Source: a virus. Taken from it: 50,309 nt of DNA. The translations under genes were made by a program, and so were the position numbers. The notes beneath the pieces were generated by a model, which had not been told where the DNA came from, did not search any database, and was given only the letters and a program-made list of their open reading frames with translations. The stretch covers positions 1 through 50,309 of the IMG/VR virus record IMGVR_UViG_3300025133_000161. The stretch is one strand, 5' to 3'. Below, one piece after another: positions 14,717 through 23,241 of this stretch; positions within the stretch are counted from its first letter, which is position 1, and the number at the start of each line of letters is the position of its first letter.

Positions 14717-17554
14717 ATGGCTGACACTACAAGCACCCTATCTGTCGGCGCCGTCGACGAGGCCGGCACTGATGAATCAGCAAGTCCCGGCGCGGAAACA
14801 GTAGCCATTCGCGAAAAAAAGACCTTCAATGGTACCGAGCGGAATTATACTAATTTAGAGCAACAATTGTTGGTGCAAAATATAGATAAGGTAACCAGTT
14901 ACCACACTGCCAACAAAGATCTCTTTGCCTACAGGACTTTTAGGCAAATCGACGGAGACAGCTCAAGTTTAATTAACAAATTAAAAGGCCTGCCAGATCT
15001 GAGTATTTTTCACAAAATTAAAACATCAACTTTATCATTGTTGCGCCCTAAATTAAGAATTTTTAAGGTACATTACGCGGAGTTTAAACCAGATGCCAAC
15101 GGTGTTATCTCAGAATCAACCGTGACTCGGCTTCCAGTACCTGTTTATAAGGAGTTTAAATTTTCAGATAATTTTGGAATTGAAACCGCTGCGTCGGTGC
15201 AAGATTATTTAAAATACGAAGGCACAAAGCCTTCTTGGCGTAATGTGGGCCTTGAATCTTTTGCAATGCAAATATACGGTGAAAGCCAGGGCGCCCTAGA
15301 AGATAACATGTTATGTAAGCTTAAACTGACGTTCAAGAGTTTGAAAGATCTAACTGCCCAGCCACCTGGCGAACCTTCGCCGGAAAATGGTGGATTGCGG
15401 TACGCAGATTTAATTATTGCTCCTGGCACCCGCGTCGACGCGGAGACTGAAGTGTATAACCCGAACCACTATCAACTTAAGGTTTTAGTTGGGTACACAG
15501 CTCCAACTCGCGAGCAACTAGCCGGCTTAAATTTAACATCATCAGAAATAAGAGAACTGTTAAAAATAGAAAAATATAATGTAATGTATTCTATAGGTTT
15601 GTCGGATTATACTTTTGAAATTCAAGACGACGGCCAAGTATCGCTGACCGCGGAATATCGTGGATGGATAGAGTCGAGTTTTGGTAGCAGAACAGCCAAC
15701 ATATTTCAAGATAATTTTGAGATCAATGAACGAGGTGACTACAAGCCTTCGGATTCAGTTGACGCCAATTGGAGTACTGACAAGGTTTATGAGCTAAATC
15801 CTAGAATTAATTCAATTCACAAAGGCTTGAATTCCGGCCCGGGCCTCGATTACGATGCAGCCGAGGCTCTGTTTAGGAGACTCGTGGCCAACAATAAAGC
15901 TTTTTCCGATGTTTATGTGGAACTCACAAGAAACCATAAAACGGGCGGCTGGGTAAAAACAGCAGACGGGGTAGAACTTAAGGCTTCGGAAAGCGCAGCT
16001 GCAGCATTCAAATGGATGAGAAATAAAAAAAATGTCAACAAGATCTTCGCCCGGCTAAGACAGAAGGTTGGGCTCTTTGAAACGAAAATATTTCGAACTT
16101 TTACCGATAATTTAATAGAGGGGAACCCATCGGAATCGAACGGAGTGGGCACACGCCTCTTTTGCGCGAAAGTTGATCGGGCCGAGGTGATGAAGGCGCT
16201 AGGCATTTTATTTATTAATGATGAGGAAGAAGACGAGTTAAACACTGCCAGTGTTTCAGAGCAAGATATAATAGAGAGCACTACCATGGCTTTAAACATG
16301 GACACAACCAGTTTTAAGGTCGGCCGTTGTTCGGATGTGCAGGAGCAATCTATTAAAGTCACTAGTGATACTGCTGAAAGAATACAAAAAACACTGCAGC
16401 CCGCGTCTTCTGGGGACGACGTCCCCGACGAGAGTAACGATGTTCAGAATACTTCAATTTTTAATTCGAACCCTGACAATTATAAATTTTACTATATTTA
16501 CGCGGGGGATGTCATTGAGCTGGCATGCAGGAATGCCGGCTTGGAAGTGCTGCCATTCCAAGCTTATAAAATGACTTCTGCGCCAGCCCCCTTCAAGAAA
16601 CAGGGTTACAAGACCAACAACAAAGCTGATGTTAGTTATACTTTAGCTGATAAGAGAATTCTTATCGGCCCTCTGGAGTATATAAATGAGAGAGGAAAAA
16701 TAAAACAAATTAACCTGGCTCAATTTCCTATTTCATTTAATTTTTTTAGAGCCTGGTTTATTAATACAGTGGTGCGCCGCAAATATACACAAATGCCGGT
16801 ATTAGAATTTTTAAAACGATTTATAGATGAAGTTGTTATCGTGGGCATGGGCGCCGGTATGACAGACTCTATTAAAGCCGATAACTCAATACCATATATG
16901 ACGCCGCTAACTTTACCGGGCAAGCAGAAATCTGGCACTGTGCGCGCCCACGGCAGAGATGTATCTTTTTTCGAGGAGCTTTTGCCAGTCGAGCCCAGAC
17001 TTGATACCTCTGGCGCGCTATTTAATTTAAATTATTATAGAAAAATTAACGAGATATCATCGTCAGAAACGATGGTGCGCACTTCTTTTGACTATTTGCT
17101 GTTTCATATCGCCGCTCATTCTTCTGATTCTATTAAAAATCGAACAGGCAATCCGGTAGAAGATATGAAAGACGGTATTTACCATTTTAGTATAGGCTCC
17201 GATAGGGGAATCTTAAAGAAAGTGACTTTTGAAAAGGTTAATATGCCCGGTCGCCTGGGGCGCCTCGACGCAGAATCGAGGGCGAATAACCGACAATCTC
17301 TACTTCAGTTCCCGTTCAACTCGGATGTCACGCTGGTCGGCGCCCCAATATTCAGCCCGGGCATGTATTACTATGTTAATCCGAGCTTGCTAGGTCTTGG
17401 GAACCCAAGAGATGCTAGCGCGCTCGCAAGTGACCTAAGTCTTGGCGGATACCATGCTGTTCAAAGGGTGGACTTTTCTATCACGAAAGATCACTATGAA
17501 ACTACGTTAAGAGCAAAACGGGTTGGCGGCGCCGCCAAAATCAACGGAGGATAA
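14717..17554 (+). CDS. Large baseplate/virion structural protein (unidentified)
   Basis: 945 residues, no recognised catalytic motif. The N-terminal 30 residues are Ala/Glu/Gly-rich and probably disordered; the rest mixes beta-rich segments (YSIGLSDYTFEIQDDGQVSL, then TAEYRGWIESSF) with helices. Two segments read like tail-hub material: VSLTAEYRGWIE near residue 310 and the C-terminal GGYHAVQRVDFSITKDHYE with TTLRAKRVGG, reminiscent of the end of hub proteins where a strand closes on the tube. It sits after the gp53-like gene and 3 nt before the next ORF, so a baseplate hub or central-spike role is likely. No homology can be confirmed by eye. Confidence 0.6.
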   Translation: MADTTSTLSVGAVDEAGTDESASPGAETVAIREKKTFNGTERNYTNLEQQLLVQNIDKVTSYHTANKDLFAYRTFRQIDGDSSSLINKLKGLPDLSIFHKIKTSTLSLLRPKLRIFKVHYAEFKPDANGVISESTVTRLPVPVYKEFKFSDNFGIETAASVQDYLKYEGTKPSWRNVGLESFAMQIYGESQGALEDNMLCKLKLTFKSLKDLTAQPPGEPSPENGGLRYADLIIAPGTRVDAETEVYNPNHYQLKVLVGYTAPTREQLAGLNLTSSEIRELLKIEKYNVMYSIGLSDYTFEIQDDGQVSLTAEYRGWIESSFGSRTANIFQDNFEINERGDYKPSDSVDANWSTDKVYELNPRINSIHKGLNSGPGLDYDAAEALFRRLVANNKAFSDVYVELTRNHKTGGWVKTADGVELKASESAAAAFKWMRNKKNVNKIFARLRQKVGLFETKIFRTFTDNLIEGNPSESNGVGTRLFCAKVDRAEVMKALGILFINDEEEDELNTASVSEQDIIESTTMALNMDTTSFKVGRCSDVQEQSIKVTSDTAERIQKTLQPASSGDDVPDESNDVQNTSIFNSNPDNYKFYYIYAGDVIELACRNAGLEVLPFQAYKMTSAPAPFKKQGYKTNNKADVSYTLADKRILIGPLEYINERGKIKQINLAQFPISFNFFRAWFINTVVRRKYTQMPVLEFLKRFIDEVVIVGMGAGMTDSIKADNSIPYMTPLTLPGKQKSGTVRAHGRDVSFFEELLPVEPRLDTSGALFNLNYYRKINEISSSETMVRTSFDYLLFHIAAHSSDSIKNRTGNPVEDMKDGIYHFSIGSDRGILKKVTFEKVNMPGRLGRLDAESRANNRQSLLQFPFNSDVTLVGAPIFSPGMYYYVNPSLLGLGNPRDASALASDLSLGGYHAVQRVDFSITKDHYETTLRAKRVGGAAKINGG

Positions 17555-17557
17555 GAT

Positions 17558-18889
17558 ATGCCAGCACGCCCAGTAGAAGCGATGTTTAACACTAGAAATA
17601 ATATGAATAAGCTCATGGAGGGTCAGTTTAATCCGACCACAAAACATTTTGATCTCCATAGGAAACAATTGCTATATGGAAGAATCGATCGCGCCGGCGA
17701 TGCTGTCTTGATTAACGGGCCCTTGGAGCAGATACACACTGGCCGCGGCATTACAGAGTTCGCGGTTGATTTTGTCTGTGAAGCTTTCAAGGATTTGCAG
17801 GCCTTTTACCAACGTCATATTGTCTCGAAACAGGCTGACGCCACCAGTCTTTTCGGGCCGACATTGAGGGTTGCCAAGGCTTGGCGAAGTGGGGATCCCC
17901 TCTATGAATATAACGCATATATGTCCAAAATTTACACGACGTTTGTCCAAGATTACCTTAATATTAACCGCCGACACGAGAAGATAAAGAATTTTCATGA
18001 CTTTACGAAAGAGTTTTTTAATTTTATGCTTGACAACGCGTATTATTTTCCTATAACAAAGACTGGCTTCGTTTTATCATATCACTGCTCTCCGTTCGCT
18101 AGCGGTTTAATGATAGAGGTTGCAAAACAAAAACATGGCACCCACAACAATGCGGCTGTGTTTAAATATGCGACCGACCCAAATTATGAGTCCGGTTTGA
18201 TCATTGAGATGGCAAAAAAATTTGGCTTTATGATGGATATTAACGCACCATGGCGGATGGTTTTTAACATAGCTTCCGGCTACGCATCCATGGCCGCCTC
18301 CGGCGCCAATACCGGCGGCCGCAAATATATGGAAGACTTCGGCGTCAGCTTCGAAAATATATTTGATTATTATTATGAAAAAACACATCTACAAGAGATA
18401 GAAAATTTGCAAAAAATCATGTATAACAGCTACGAGTCTTTCTATAAGCAATTTAGTACGTACGAAACTCTTAGATATCATGGCACGCCCGGGGAAGACT
18501 GTTCGTCATTGACAATTGTCAACGAAAGGAGTGACCGCGAGCCACCGCCGCCTAGCCTAGGCCCATTGGCAGAGACGGATGAATATTTTTTAAAAATGGT
18601 CTTGGTGTTACGGTTGGCTGAAACAGAACGCAGCATGAGCACGAAAAATATATCACCCCAAATAAAAAAAATTATTTATCATTATCGTAATTATGGCAAA
18701 AACGCCGCTCTGGATTATATTAATGAATTGACTAAGGGCCTAAGTGTTACTAAGTTTAATAGAAGAGGCAAGTATTGGTATGGCGTAACTCTACGAGAGC
18801 ATGAAAGCAGAAAAGCAATTGCCAAAGAAAAGGCCGCCGATCCTAGCATCGCGAACTATGTTTTAACAGGCACCAAAAATAAGCCGTAG
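17558..18889 (+). CDS. Putative baseplate/virion protein (unidentified)
   Basis: 443 residues, aromatic-rich (many Tyr and Phe) and largely helical, for example EFFNFMLDNAYYFPITKTGF. An Ala/Gly/Ser-rich segment (FNIASGYASMAASGANTGGR) occurs near residue 235. GGAGGATAAG lies directly before the ATG, and the gene follows the 945-aa structural gene after 3 nt, so the two are translated from one message. It ends just before the DNA polymerase gene, marking the border between virion and replication genes. No domain is recognised; a structural role is inferred from position only. Confidence 0.55.
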   Translation: MPARPVEAMFNTRNNMNKLMEGQFNPTTKHFDLHRKQLLYGRIDRAGDAVLINGPLEQIHTGRGITEFAVDFVCEAFKDLQAFYQRHIVSKQADATSLFGPTLRVAKAWRSGDPLYEYNAYMSKIYTTFVQDYLNINRRHEKIKNFHDFTKEFFNFMLDNAYYFPITKTGFVLSYHCSPFASGLMIEVAKQKHGTHNNAAVFKYATDPNYESGLIIEMAKKFGFMMDINAPWRMVFNIASGYASMAASGANTGGRKYMEDFGVSFENIFDYYYEKTHLQEIENLQKIMYNSYESFYKQFSTYETLRYHGTPGEDCSSLTIVNERSDREPPPPSLGPLAETDEYFLKMVLVLRLAETERSMSTKNISPQIKKIIYHYRNYGKNAALDYINELTKGLSVTKFNRRGKYWYGVTLREHESRKAIAKEKAADPSIANYVLTGTKNKP

Positions 18890-18900
18890 CGAGAGGTTTT

Positions 18901-20079
18901 TTGTTATTTCAAACACTGGACAATAAAAAAGAGTGTTATGCTATATACTGCGATAAGGACTTTTATTATTATCCTAATAAACTGGACTTGACGCATACGT
19001 GGTCGTATACTCCTCATTTTGAGAATAAAAAAATTGAATATGCTAATATTTGGTGCACCGGCGCGAACCTAGACAGCGCATGCCCAGAACATCTTAAAGA
19101 AGACTGGTCTAGAATAAATAAAAAGGCAAGAGCTTATCTTACTTCTTTTGATGAGGCTAGGATAAATCTAGACGATATTTGTTTTTACGACGCTGTGCCT
19201 AGAAAATTTTTAGTTGAGTATTGTGATTATAAAAACCAGATTACCGACTGGGTCTTCCACCATTACAAAAAACCAAAAAATTATGATTTTTTAAATGAGC
19301 TGGTAATTTTCTTACACAAGCTAGGGCGCCAAGAAATGAATTTGCAAACCACAAACCTGGATTTTATTAATCCAAAAGTAAGAAAAAGCTTTGATAAAAT
19401 TAAGAATTCAAGTAATCGCATTATATACGACCCATGGGTGACCGCAACTGGCCGGCTCACAACAACGCAAAACAGTTTCCCTATCCTAACCCTGAACAAG
19501 GAGCTGCGCCACGTTCTAGCTCCCTGCAACAACTTATTCATGGAGCTGGACTACAATTCGGCCGAGCTGCGAACCTTTTTTGGCCTTTCGGGCCAAGATC
19601 AGCCGGCCGAGGATATACATGCTTGGATTAACAGTACCATATTCAACAACAAATATACGCGGGAAGAGTGCAAAAAGAAGGTGTTTGCATGGTTGTACAA
19701 CCCCAAAGCTAAAAATGCAAAATTAAATAAATATTTAGATCGCGATTCGCTGCTCAATAAACTCTATATTGACGGCCATGTGGAAACCCCATATCAAAGA
19801 AGGTTGAACGTATGCCACAGCAAAGCGCTGAACTATCTAATCCAGAGCACAACAAGTGATTTATTTTTAACATCTGTCCTGAAGGTTGATAAAATGTTGA
19901 AAAACAGAAAATCTTTTATCAGTTTCTGTATACATGACAGCTTGGTAATAGATTTTCACAAAAGTGATCGGTCTTTGGTAAACGAAATATTGAAAATTTT
20001 TTCGGCTACAAAATTTGGAGATTTCAAGATCAATTTGAGCATTGGCAATAACTTCGGAAATATGAAAAAAGTACTATGA
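18901..20079 (+). CDS. Family A DNA polymerase core (minimal, no exonuclease)
   Basis: 392 residues from a TTG start with GAGAGG upstream; much shorter than PolA (about 930) or T7 polymerase (704). Motif A is LDYNSAELRTFFGLSG (Asp217), motif B REECKKKVFAWLYN (residues 254-267, the R...K...F...Y pattern of the O helix), motif C IHDSLVID (His345, Asp346). In motif C the usual HDE is HDS. A thumb-like segment with TGRLTTTQNSFPILTLN precedes motif A, as in the family. The first 150 residues show no 3'-5' exonuclease motifs. It would add nucleotides to primer ends, perhaps in repair or lagging-strand filling, because a DnaE polymerase is encoded at 31115. Overlaps the next gene by 4 nt (ATGA). Confidence 0.8.
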   Translation: MLFQTLDNKKECYAIYCDKDFYYYPNKLDLTHTWSYTPHFENKKIEYANIWCTGANLDSACPEHLKEDWSRINKKARAYLTSFDEARINLDDICFYDAVPRKFLVEYCDYKNQITDWVFHHYKKPKNYDFLNELVIFLHKLGRQEMNLQTTNLDFINPKVRKSFDKIKNSSNRIIYDPWVTATGRLTTTQNSFPILTLNKELRHVLAPCNNLFMELDYNSAELRTFFGLSGQDQPAEDIHAWINSTIFNNKYTREECKKKVFAWLYNPKAKNAKLNKYLDRDSLLNKLYIDGHVETPYQRRLNVCHSKALNYLIQSTTSDLFLTSVLKVDKMLKNRKSFISFCIHDSLVIDFHKSDRSLVNEILKIFSATKFGDFKINLSIGNNFGNMKKVL

Positions 20080-20909
20080 ACATAATTGGTTTGGGAAATG
20101 CTGGCAGTGAAATAGCAAAGAATTTCGAAATTTATAGCCAGTATCGGGTATTTTGCATCGATACCGAAAATAACGGGTATCCCACCTTTATAAAGATTGA
20201 ATATCAAAATTCTCATGAATCCTACGAAAAAAACTACAAAGAATTGAATTTGCCTGGCATCGCCGGCCCCACGACTCTTATCCTGAGCGGCGCCGGTAAT
20301 ATAAGCGGCGCCGCACTGCGGCTGCTAGAGCAACTTAAGGCATGCCCTATAACCGTTATTTACGTAAAATCGGATCCTGGCCAGCTGGCCAGTGAGGCTA
20401 GGACAAGAGAGAAAATTACTTTTGGAATTTTACAACAATACGCTAGATCCGCTTTGCTTGAGACCTTATATATTGTCTCTAACAAGGAAATTGAAGAGGT
20501 TGTTGATAATCTAACCCTAAAGAACTATTGGCAAGACATAAATAATGTTATTTCTAGCACTTATCATATGTTAAACGTGTATGAAAACACAGAGCCACTT
20601 TTAAATACATCTCCGCCTCGTGGAGAATCATCTAGAATTGGCACGTTCGGTGTCGTCGGATATGAAACAAAAGAGGAAAAACTATTCTACAAATTGCAAT
20701 ATCCCAGAGTAAAGAAATACATTTATGGCATAAACGACGATCTGACGGATAACGATAAAAATCTTCTCCACGGAATACGAAGCTTCGCAGCTAGCCAAAA
20801 AGAAGAAAAAAATGAAGTAGGCTTTTCGATATACACGACGAGTTACGAGTACAACCATATATATGCGATTTATTATGCTTCTTGTATACAAGAACAAATA
20901 TTAGAATAA
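20076..20909 (+). CDS. Divergent tubulin/FtsZ-like protein
   Basis: 277 residues. The fold order resembles FtsZ/tubulin: an N-terminal glycine loop IIGLGNAGSEIAKNF (compare FtsZ VIGVGGGGxNAV), then LILSGAGNISGAALRLLEQL (residues 68-87) where FtsZ has the GGGTGTG signature followed by a helix. Next come a strand PITVIYVKSDPG, a helix with EARTREKITFGILQQYAR, and LYIVSNKEIEEVV matching the ...LIVIPNDKL region. The GTP signature is degenerate (SGAGNISGA), so GTP binding may be altered or lost. It is translationally coupled to the DNA polymerase and precedes the gp32-like gene. Phage tubulins centre DNA or organise replication; whether this one does is unknown. Confidence 0.5.
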   Translation: MNIIGLGNAGSEIAKNFEIYSQYRVFCIDTENNGYPTFIKIEYQNSHESYEKNYKELNLPGIAGPTTLILSGAGNISGAALRLLEQLKACPITVIYVKSDPGQLASEARTREKITFGILQQYARSALLETLYIVSNKEIEEVVDNLTLKNYWQDINNVISSTYHMLNVYENTEPLLNTSPPRGESSRIGTFGVVGYETKEEKLFYKLQYPRVKKYIYGINDDLTDNDKNLLHGIRSFAASQKEEKNEVGFSIYTTSYEYNHIYAIYYASCIQEQILE

Positions 20910-20930
20910 GTGTTTTACTTCAAATTTTAA

Positions 20931-20979
20931 GTTATTATTTTATTAATAACACAGAAGCCAGCCGGGATATTAACTGGCT
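20931..20979 (+). promoter_or_regulatory. Two hairpins in the leader of the SSB gene
   Basis: GTTATTA/TAATAAC (20931-20937 with 20944-20950) is followed by AGCCAG/CTGGCT (20956-20961 with 20974-20979). They fill the 103-nt gap before the gp32-like gene. T4 gp32 represses its own translation by binding a structured leader, so these hairpins are candidates for such an operator; the first could also be a terminator of the upstream unit. Confidence 0.4.
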
Positions 20980-21012
20980 GTACTATAGCTAAATGCAAAA
21001 AGGAGATTTATC

Positions 21013-21756
21013 ATGGCTTTAGATTTAGAGAAAATGAAGGCAAAGCGCGATGCCTTGGAAAACCGCGGAAATGGAAAGAGCGTCTTTTGGCGCCCTGAAG
21101 ACGGAGAACAAACAATCCGTATTGTTCCGACCCCTGACGGAGATCCATTTAGGGAATACTGGTTTCACTATAACCTAGGAAAGAACCCGGGCTTCCTGAG
21201 CCCAAAGAAGAACTTCGGCGAAGACGATCCGTTGAACGATTTTATCCGCCAGCTGTATAAGGATGGATCTGACGAATCTATTAAGATGGCCAAGAACCTT
21301 TCGGCGCGCCAACGATTCTTCACGCCTGTCCTCGTACGTGGCGAGGAGGACCAAGGTGTGCGACTATGGGGCTTTGGCAAGACAGCATACAGAGAATTGC
21401 TTAATTTGGTTCTCAACCCCGAATATGGCGATATCACCGATACTGATGAGGGTACCGATCTTACGCTTAACTATGGTAAGCCCCCCGGTGCGCAGTTCCC
21501 TCAAACTACGATCACGCCCCGTCGAAAGTCGTCGCCTCTATCTGCCTCAGAAGAGCAAATTGGCCAATTGCTGGATCAAATTCCTGATTTTGGAAGTGTT
21601 TTCGATCGAAAGACGCCGCAGCAAGTTCAGGCTATGCTAGACGAATTCCTCCTGGGGGAGGATGACGCCGAAGAAGTATCTTCAGAGTCGACTAAATATA
21701 GTGGATCTGGCAAGAGCACGGTTGACAAGGCCTTCGAAGAGCTTTTGGCCTCTTAG
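21013..21756 (+). CDS. Single-stranded DNA-binding protein (gp32-like)
   Basis: 247 residues. The N-terminal basic segment (EKMKAKRDALENR) precedes SVFWRPEDGEQTIRIVP, the typical start of the gp32-type OB fold in marine T4-like phages; T4 gp32 itself is 301 aa. The core contains EYWFHYNLGK and RFFTPVLVRGEEDQGVRLWGF-type strands. The C-terminus is acidic (LLGEDDAEEVSSES), the tail that recruits partner proteins. Unlike T4 gp32 there is no cysteine at all, so the zinc-binding site is missing. It coats ssDNA during replication and recombination together with the UvsX-like protein encoded 310 nt downstream. Well-formed AAAAAGGAG upstream; the leader is structured. Confidence 0.85.
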   Translation: MALDLEKMKAKRDALENRGNGKSVFWRPEDGEQTIRIVPTPDGDPFREYWFHYNLGKNPGFLSPKKNFGEDDPLNDFIRQLYKDGSDESIKMAKNLSARQRFFTPVLVRGEEDQGVRLWGFGKTAYRELLNLVLNPEYGDITDTDEGTDLTLNYGKPPGAQFPQTTITPRRKSSPLSASEEQIGQLLDQIPDFGSVFDRKTPQQVQAMLDEFLLGEDDAEEVSSESTKYSGSGKSTVDKAFEELLAS

Positions 21757-21762
21757 TCCTCT

Positions 21763-21796
21763 ACCGCAGGGAGGCCTGGGTTTACAGAGGTCTCAA
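21763..21796 (+). repeat. 34-nt direct repeat, copy 1 (hairpin-forming)
   Basis: ACCGCAGGGAGGCCTGGGTT begins a 34-nt element repeated at 22011-22044 with one mismatch. Each copy can fold as GAGGCC...GGYCTC and is followed by a T-rich stretch. The copies lie after the gp32-like gene and after the next small gene. Confidence 0.85.
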
Positions 21797-21821
21797 TTTT
21801 TCACACACACAGGAGTTTATT

Positions 21822-22004
21822 ATGAGTGAAAATAACAGAAGTGGATATGAAATCCGCGAAGGTTTACTTGGCTTGGCCAAGGATATTTGTGAGCAAAATG
21901 CGCATATGCGCTTTGAGCAAACAAAGCAGTGGAGCGAGGTGACGACGGAAGAAGTCATTCGTGAAGCTGAAAAGCTTTATCAATTTGTACAGACGAAGTC
22001 CTGA
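21822..22004 (+). CDS. Small conserved-type protein between SSB and UvsX
   Basis: 60 residues: GYEIREGLLGLAKDI, then a short helix and TTEEVIREAEKLYQFVQTK. The pattern 'YEIR..LL..A..I...N......EVTTEEVI.EA.KLY.FV..K' recurs in marine T4-like phages as a small protein of unknown function. CAGGAG is the ribosome-binding site. It is bracketed by the two 34-nt hairpin repeats, which suggests separate control of its message from gp32 and uvsX. No function is claimed. Confidence 0.65.
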   Translation: MSENNRSGYEIREGLLGLAKDICEQNAHMRFEQTKQWSEVTTEEVIREAEKLYQFVQTKS

Positions 22005-22010
22005 TTGATA

Positions 22011-22044
22011 ACCGCAGGGAGGCCTGGGTTTACAGAGGCCTCAA
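22011..22044 (+). repeat. 34-nt direct repeat, copy 2 (hairpin-forming)
   Basis: Copy of the element at 21763-21796, differing only at one base in the 3' arm, so here GAGGCC/GGCCTC pairs perfectly. It is followed by CTTTTAAAAAAC and then the uvsX start. It could be a partial terminator, an RNase processing site or an RNA-stability element. Confidence 0.85.
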
Positions 22045-22066
22045 CTTTTAAAAAACGAGGATTATA

Positions 22067-23179
22067 ATGGCAAAGAAGGCAAAAAAGCTAGGTCGCCTAA
22101 GTATCGGAGAGATGAGGAATCTCATCAATAAGAAAGCCGGCGTCGAGGTAGCTTTCGATCTGACAAAAGAGAATCCCACGCAGGTCAAAGACTGGATCCC
22201 CACCGGATCTCGATGGTTAGACAGCGTTATCTGTCGTGGCAAGCTAGCCGGCATCCCAATGGGCAAAATTGTAGAAATCGCCGGCCTCGAAGGCTCCGGT
22301 AAATCATACATGGCGGCCCAGATCGCCGCTAACGCTCAGAAGATGGGCGTCGACGTTGTATATTTTGACGCCGAATCGGCAATTGATCCGGATTTTCTGT
22401 CTTCCGCGGGATGCGACGTCGACAACCTTCTTTATTTACAGCCTCCTAGCGTCGAATACGTCTTGGAAACTATAGAGGAACTGTTAGGCTCGAACGACAA
22501 CAAAATGTTATTTATTTGGGACTCTCTCGCACTCACGCCTTCTGTCAGCGATGTGCAGGGAGACTTTAACCCACAATCGTCAATGGCGGTTAAGCCTAGA
22601 ATTTTAGCTAAGGGCATGTCTAAATTAACTGTGCCAATCGCCGCCTCAAAGTCGACTTTCTTGGTACTGAACCAATTGAAAACCAACATTACCAATAATG
22701 TAGCCGAAGCAATGACCACGCCCTATGTAACTCCCGGCGGCAAAGCAATGCACTATGCATATTCTTTACGAATCTGGCTGACAAAGAGAAAGGCAAAGGC
22801 TTCTTTCATTATCGATGAAAACGGTTTTCGAGTCGGATCAGAGGTGAAGGCAACACTTAAGAAAAGCAGGTTTGGCACAGAAGGACGCCAATGCACGTTT
22901 AAGATTCTTTGGGGCGCCAACGTCGGTATTAAGGATGAAGAGAGCTGGTTTGAAGCCATTAAGGGCTCCGACAGCTTAAAACAGGCCGGCGCATGGTACA
23001 GCCTAGTATACAAAAACGGCAAGGAAGAGAAATTCCAAGCTGCCAAGTGGTTAGACAAATTAAAGAACCAAAAATTTAAAGATCGGGTGCTTGAAATAAT
23101 GGATGAAGACATCATCATGCGCTTTGAAAAGAAGGAAGGGAAGGCGAAAGATTTTTACGATATCGATCAAGAGTCCTAA
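22067..23179 (+). CDS. uvsX: UvsX/RecA-like recombinase
   Basis: 370 residues, close to T4 UvsX (391). Walker A GLEGSGKS at residues 73-80, preceded by PMGKIVEIAG. Walker B is MLFIWDSLALTPS, and the RecA L2-region equivalent includes STFLVLNQLKTNIT followed by YVTPGGKAMHYA, the diagnostic UvsX segment. It forms helical filaments on ssDNA and drives strand exchange for recombination-dependent replication with the gp32-like SSB. The N-terminus is very basic (MAKKAKKLGRLSIGE). The start at 22067 follows AAACGAGG. It ends TAA, whose last base begins a possible 20-codon peptide frame. Confidence 0.9.
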   Translation: MAKKAKKLGRLSIGEMRNLINKKAGVEVAFDLTKENPTQVKDWIPTGSRWLDSVICRGKLAGIPMGKIVEIAGLEGSGKSYMAAQIAANAQKMGVDVVYFDAESAIDPDFLSSAGCDVDNLLYLQPPSVEYVLETIEELLGSNDNKMLFIWDSLALTPSVSDVQGDFNPQSSMAVKPRILAKGMSKLTVPIAASKSTFLVLNQLKTNITNNVAEAMTTPYVTPGGKAMHYAYSLRIWLTKRKAKASFIIDENGFRVGSEVKATLKKSRFGTEGRQCTFKILWGANVGIKDEESWFEAIKGSDSLKQAGAWYSLVYKNGKEEKFQAAKWLDKLKNQKFKDRVLEIMDEDIIMRFEKKEGKAKDFYDIDQES

Positions 23180-23241
23180 TGTTACTCTTTATGTTCCTCA
23201 TTGTGGTGTTTATATTAATATCATATGAAAACGAGATTTAA
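23179..23241 (+). CDS. Possible 20-aa membrane micropeptide
   Basis: An ATG overlapping the uvsX stop opens 20 codons reading MLLFMFLIVVFILISYENEI, a single hydrophobic helix. It overlaps the deaminase start by 17 nt and has only a weak ribosome-binding site. It is listed because of the strikingly hydrophobic content, but may be chance. Confidence 0.25.
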   Translation: MLLFMFLIVVFILISYENEI

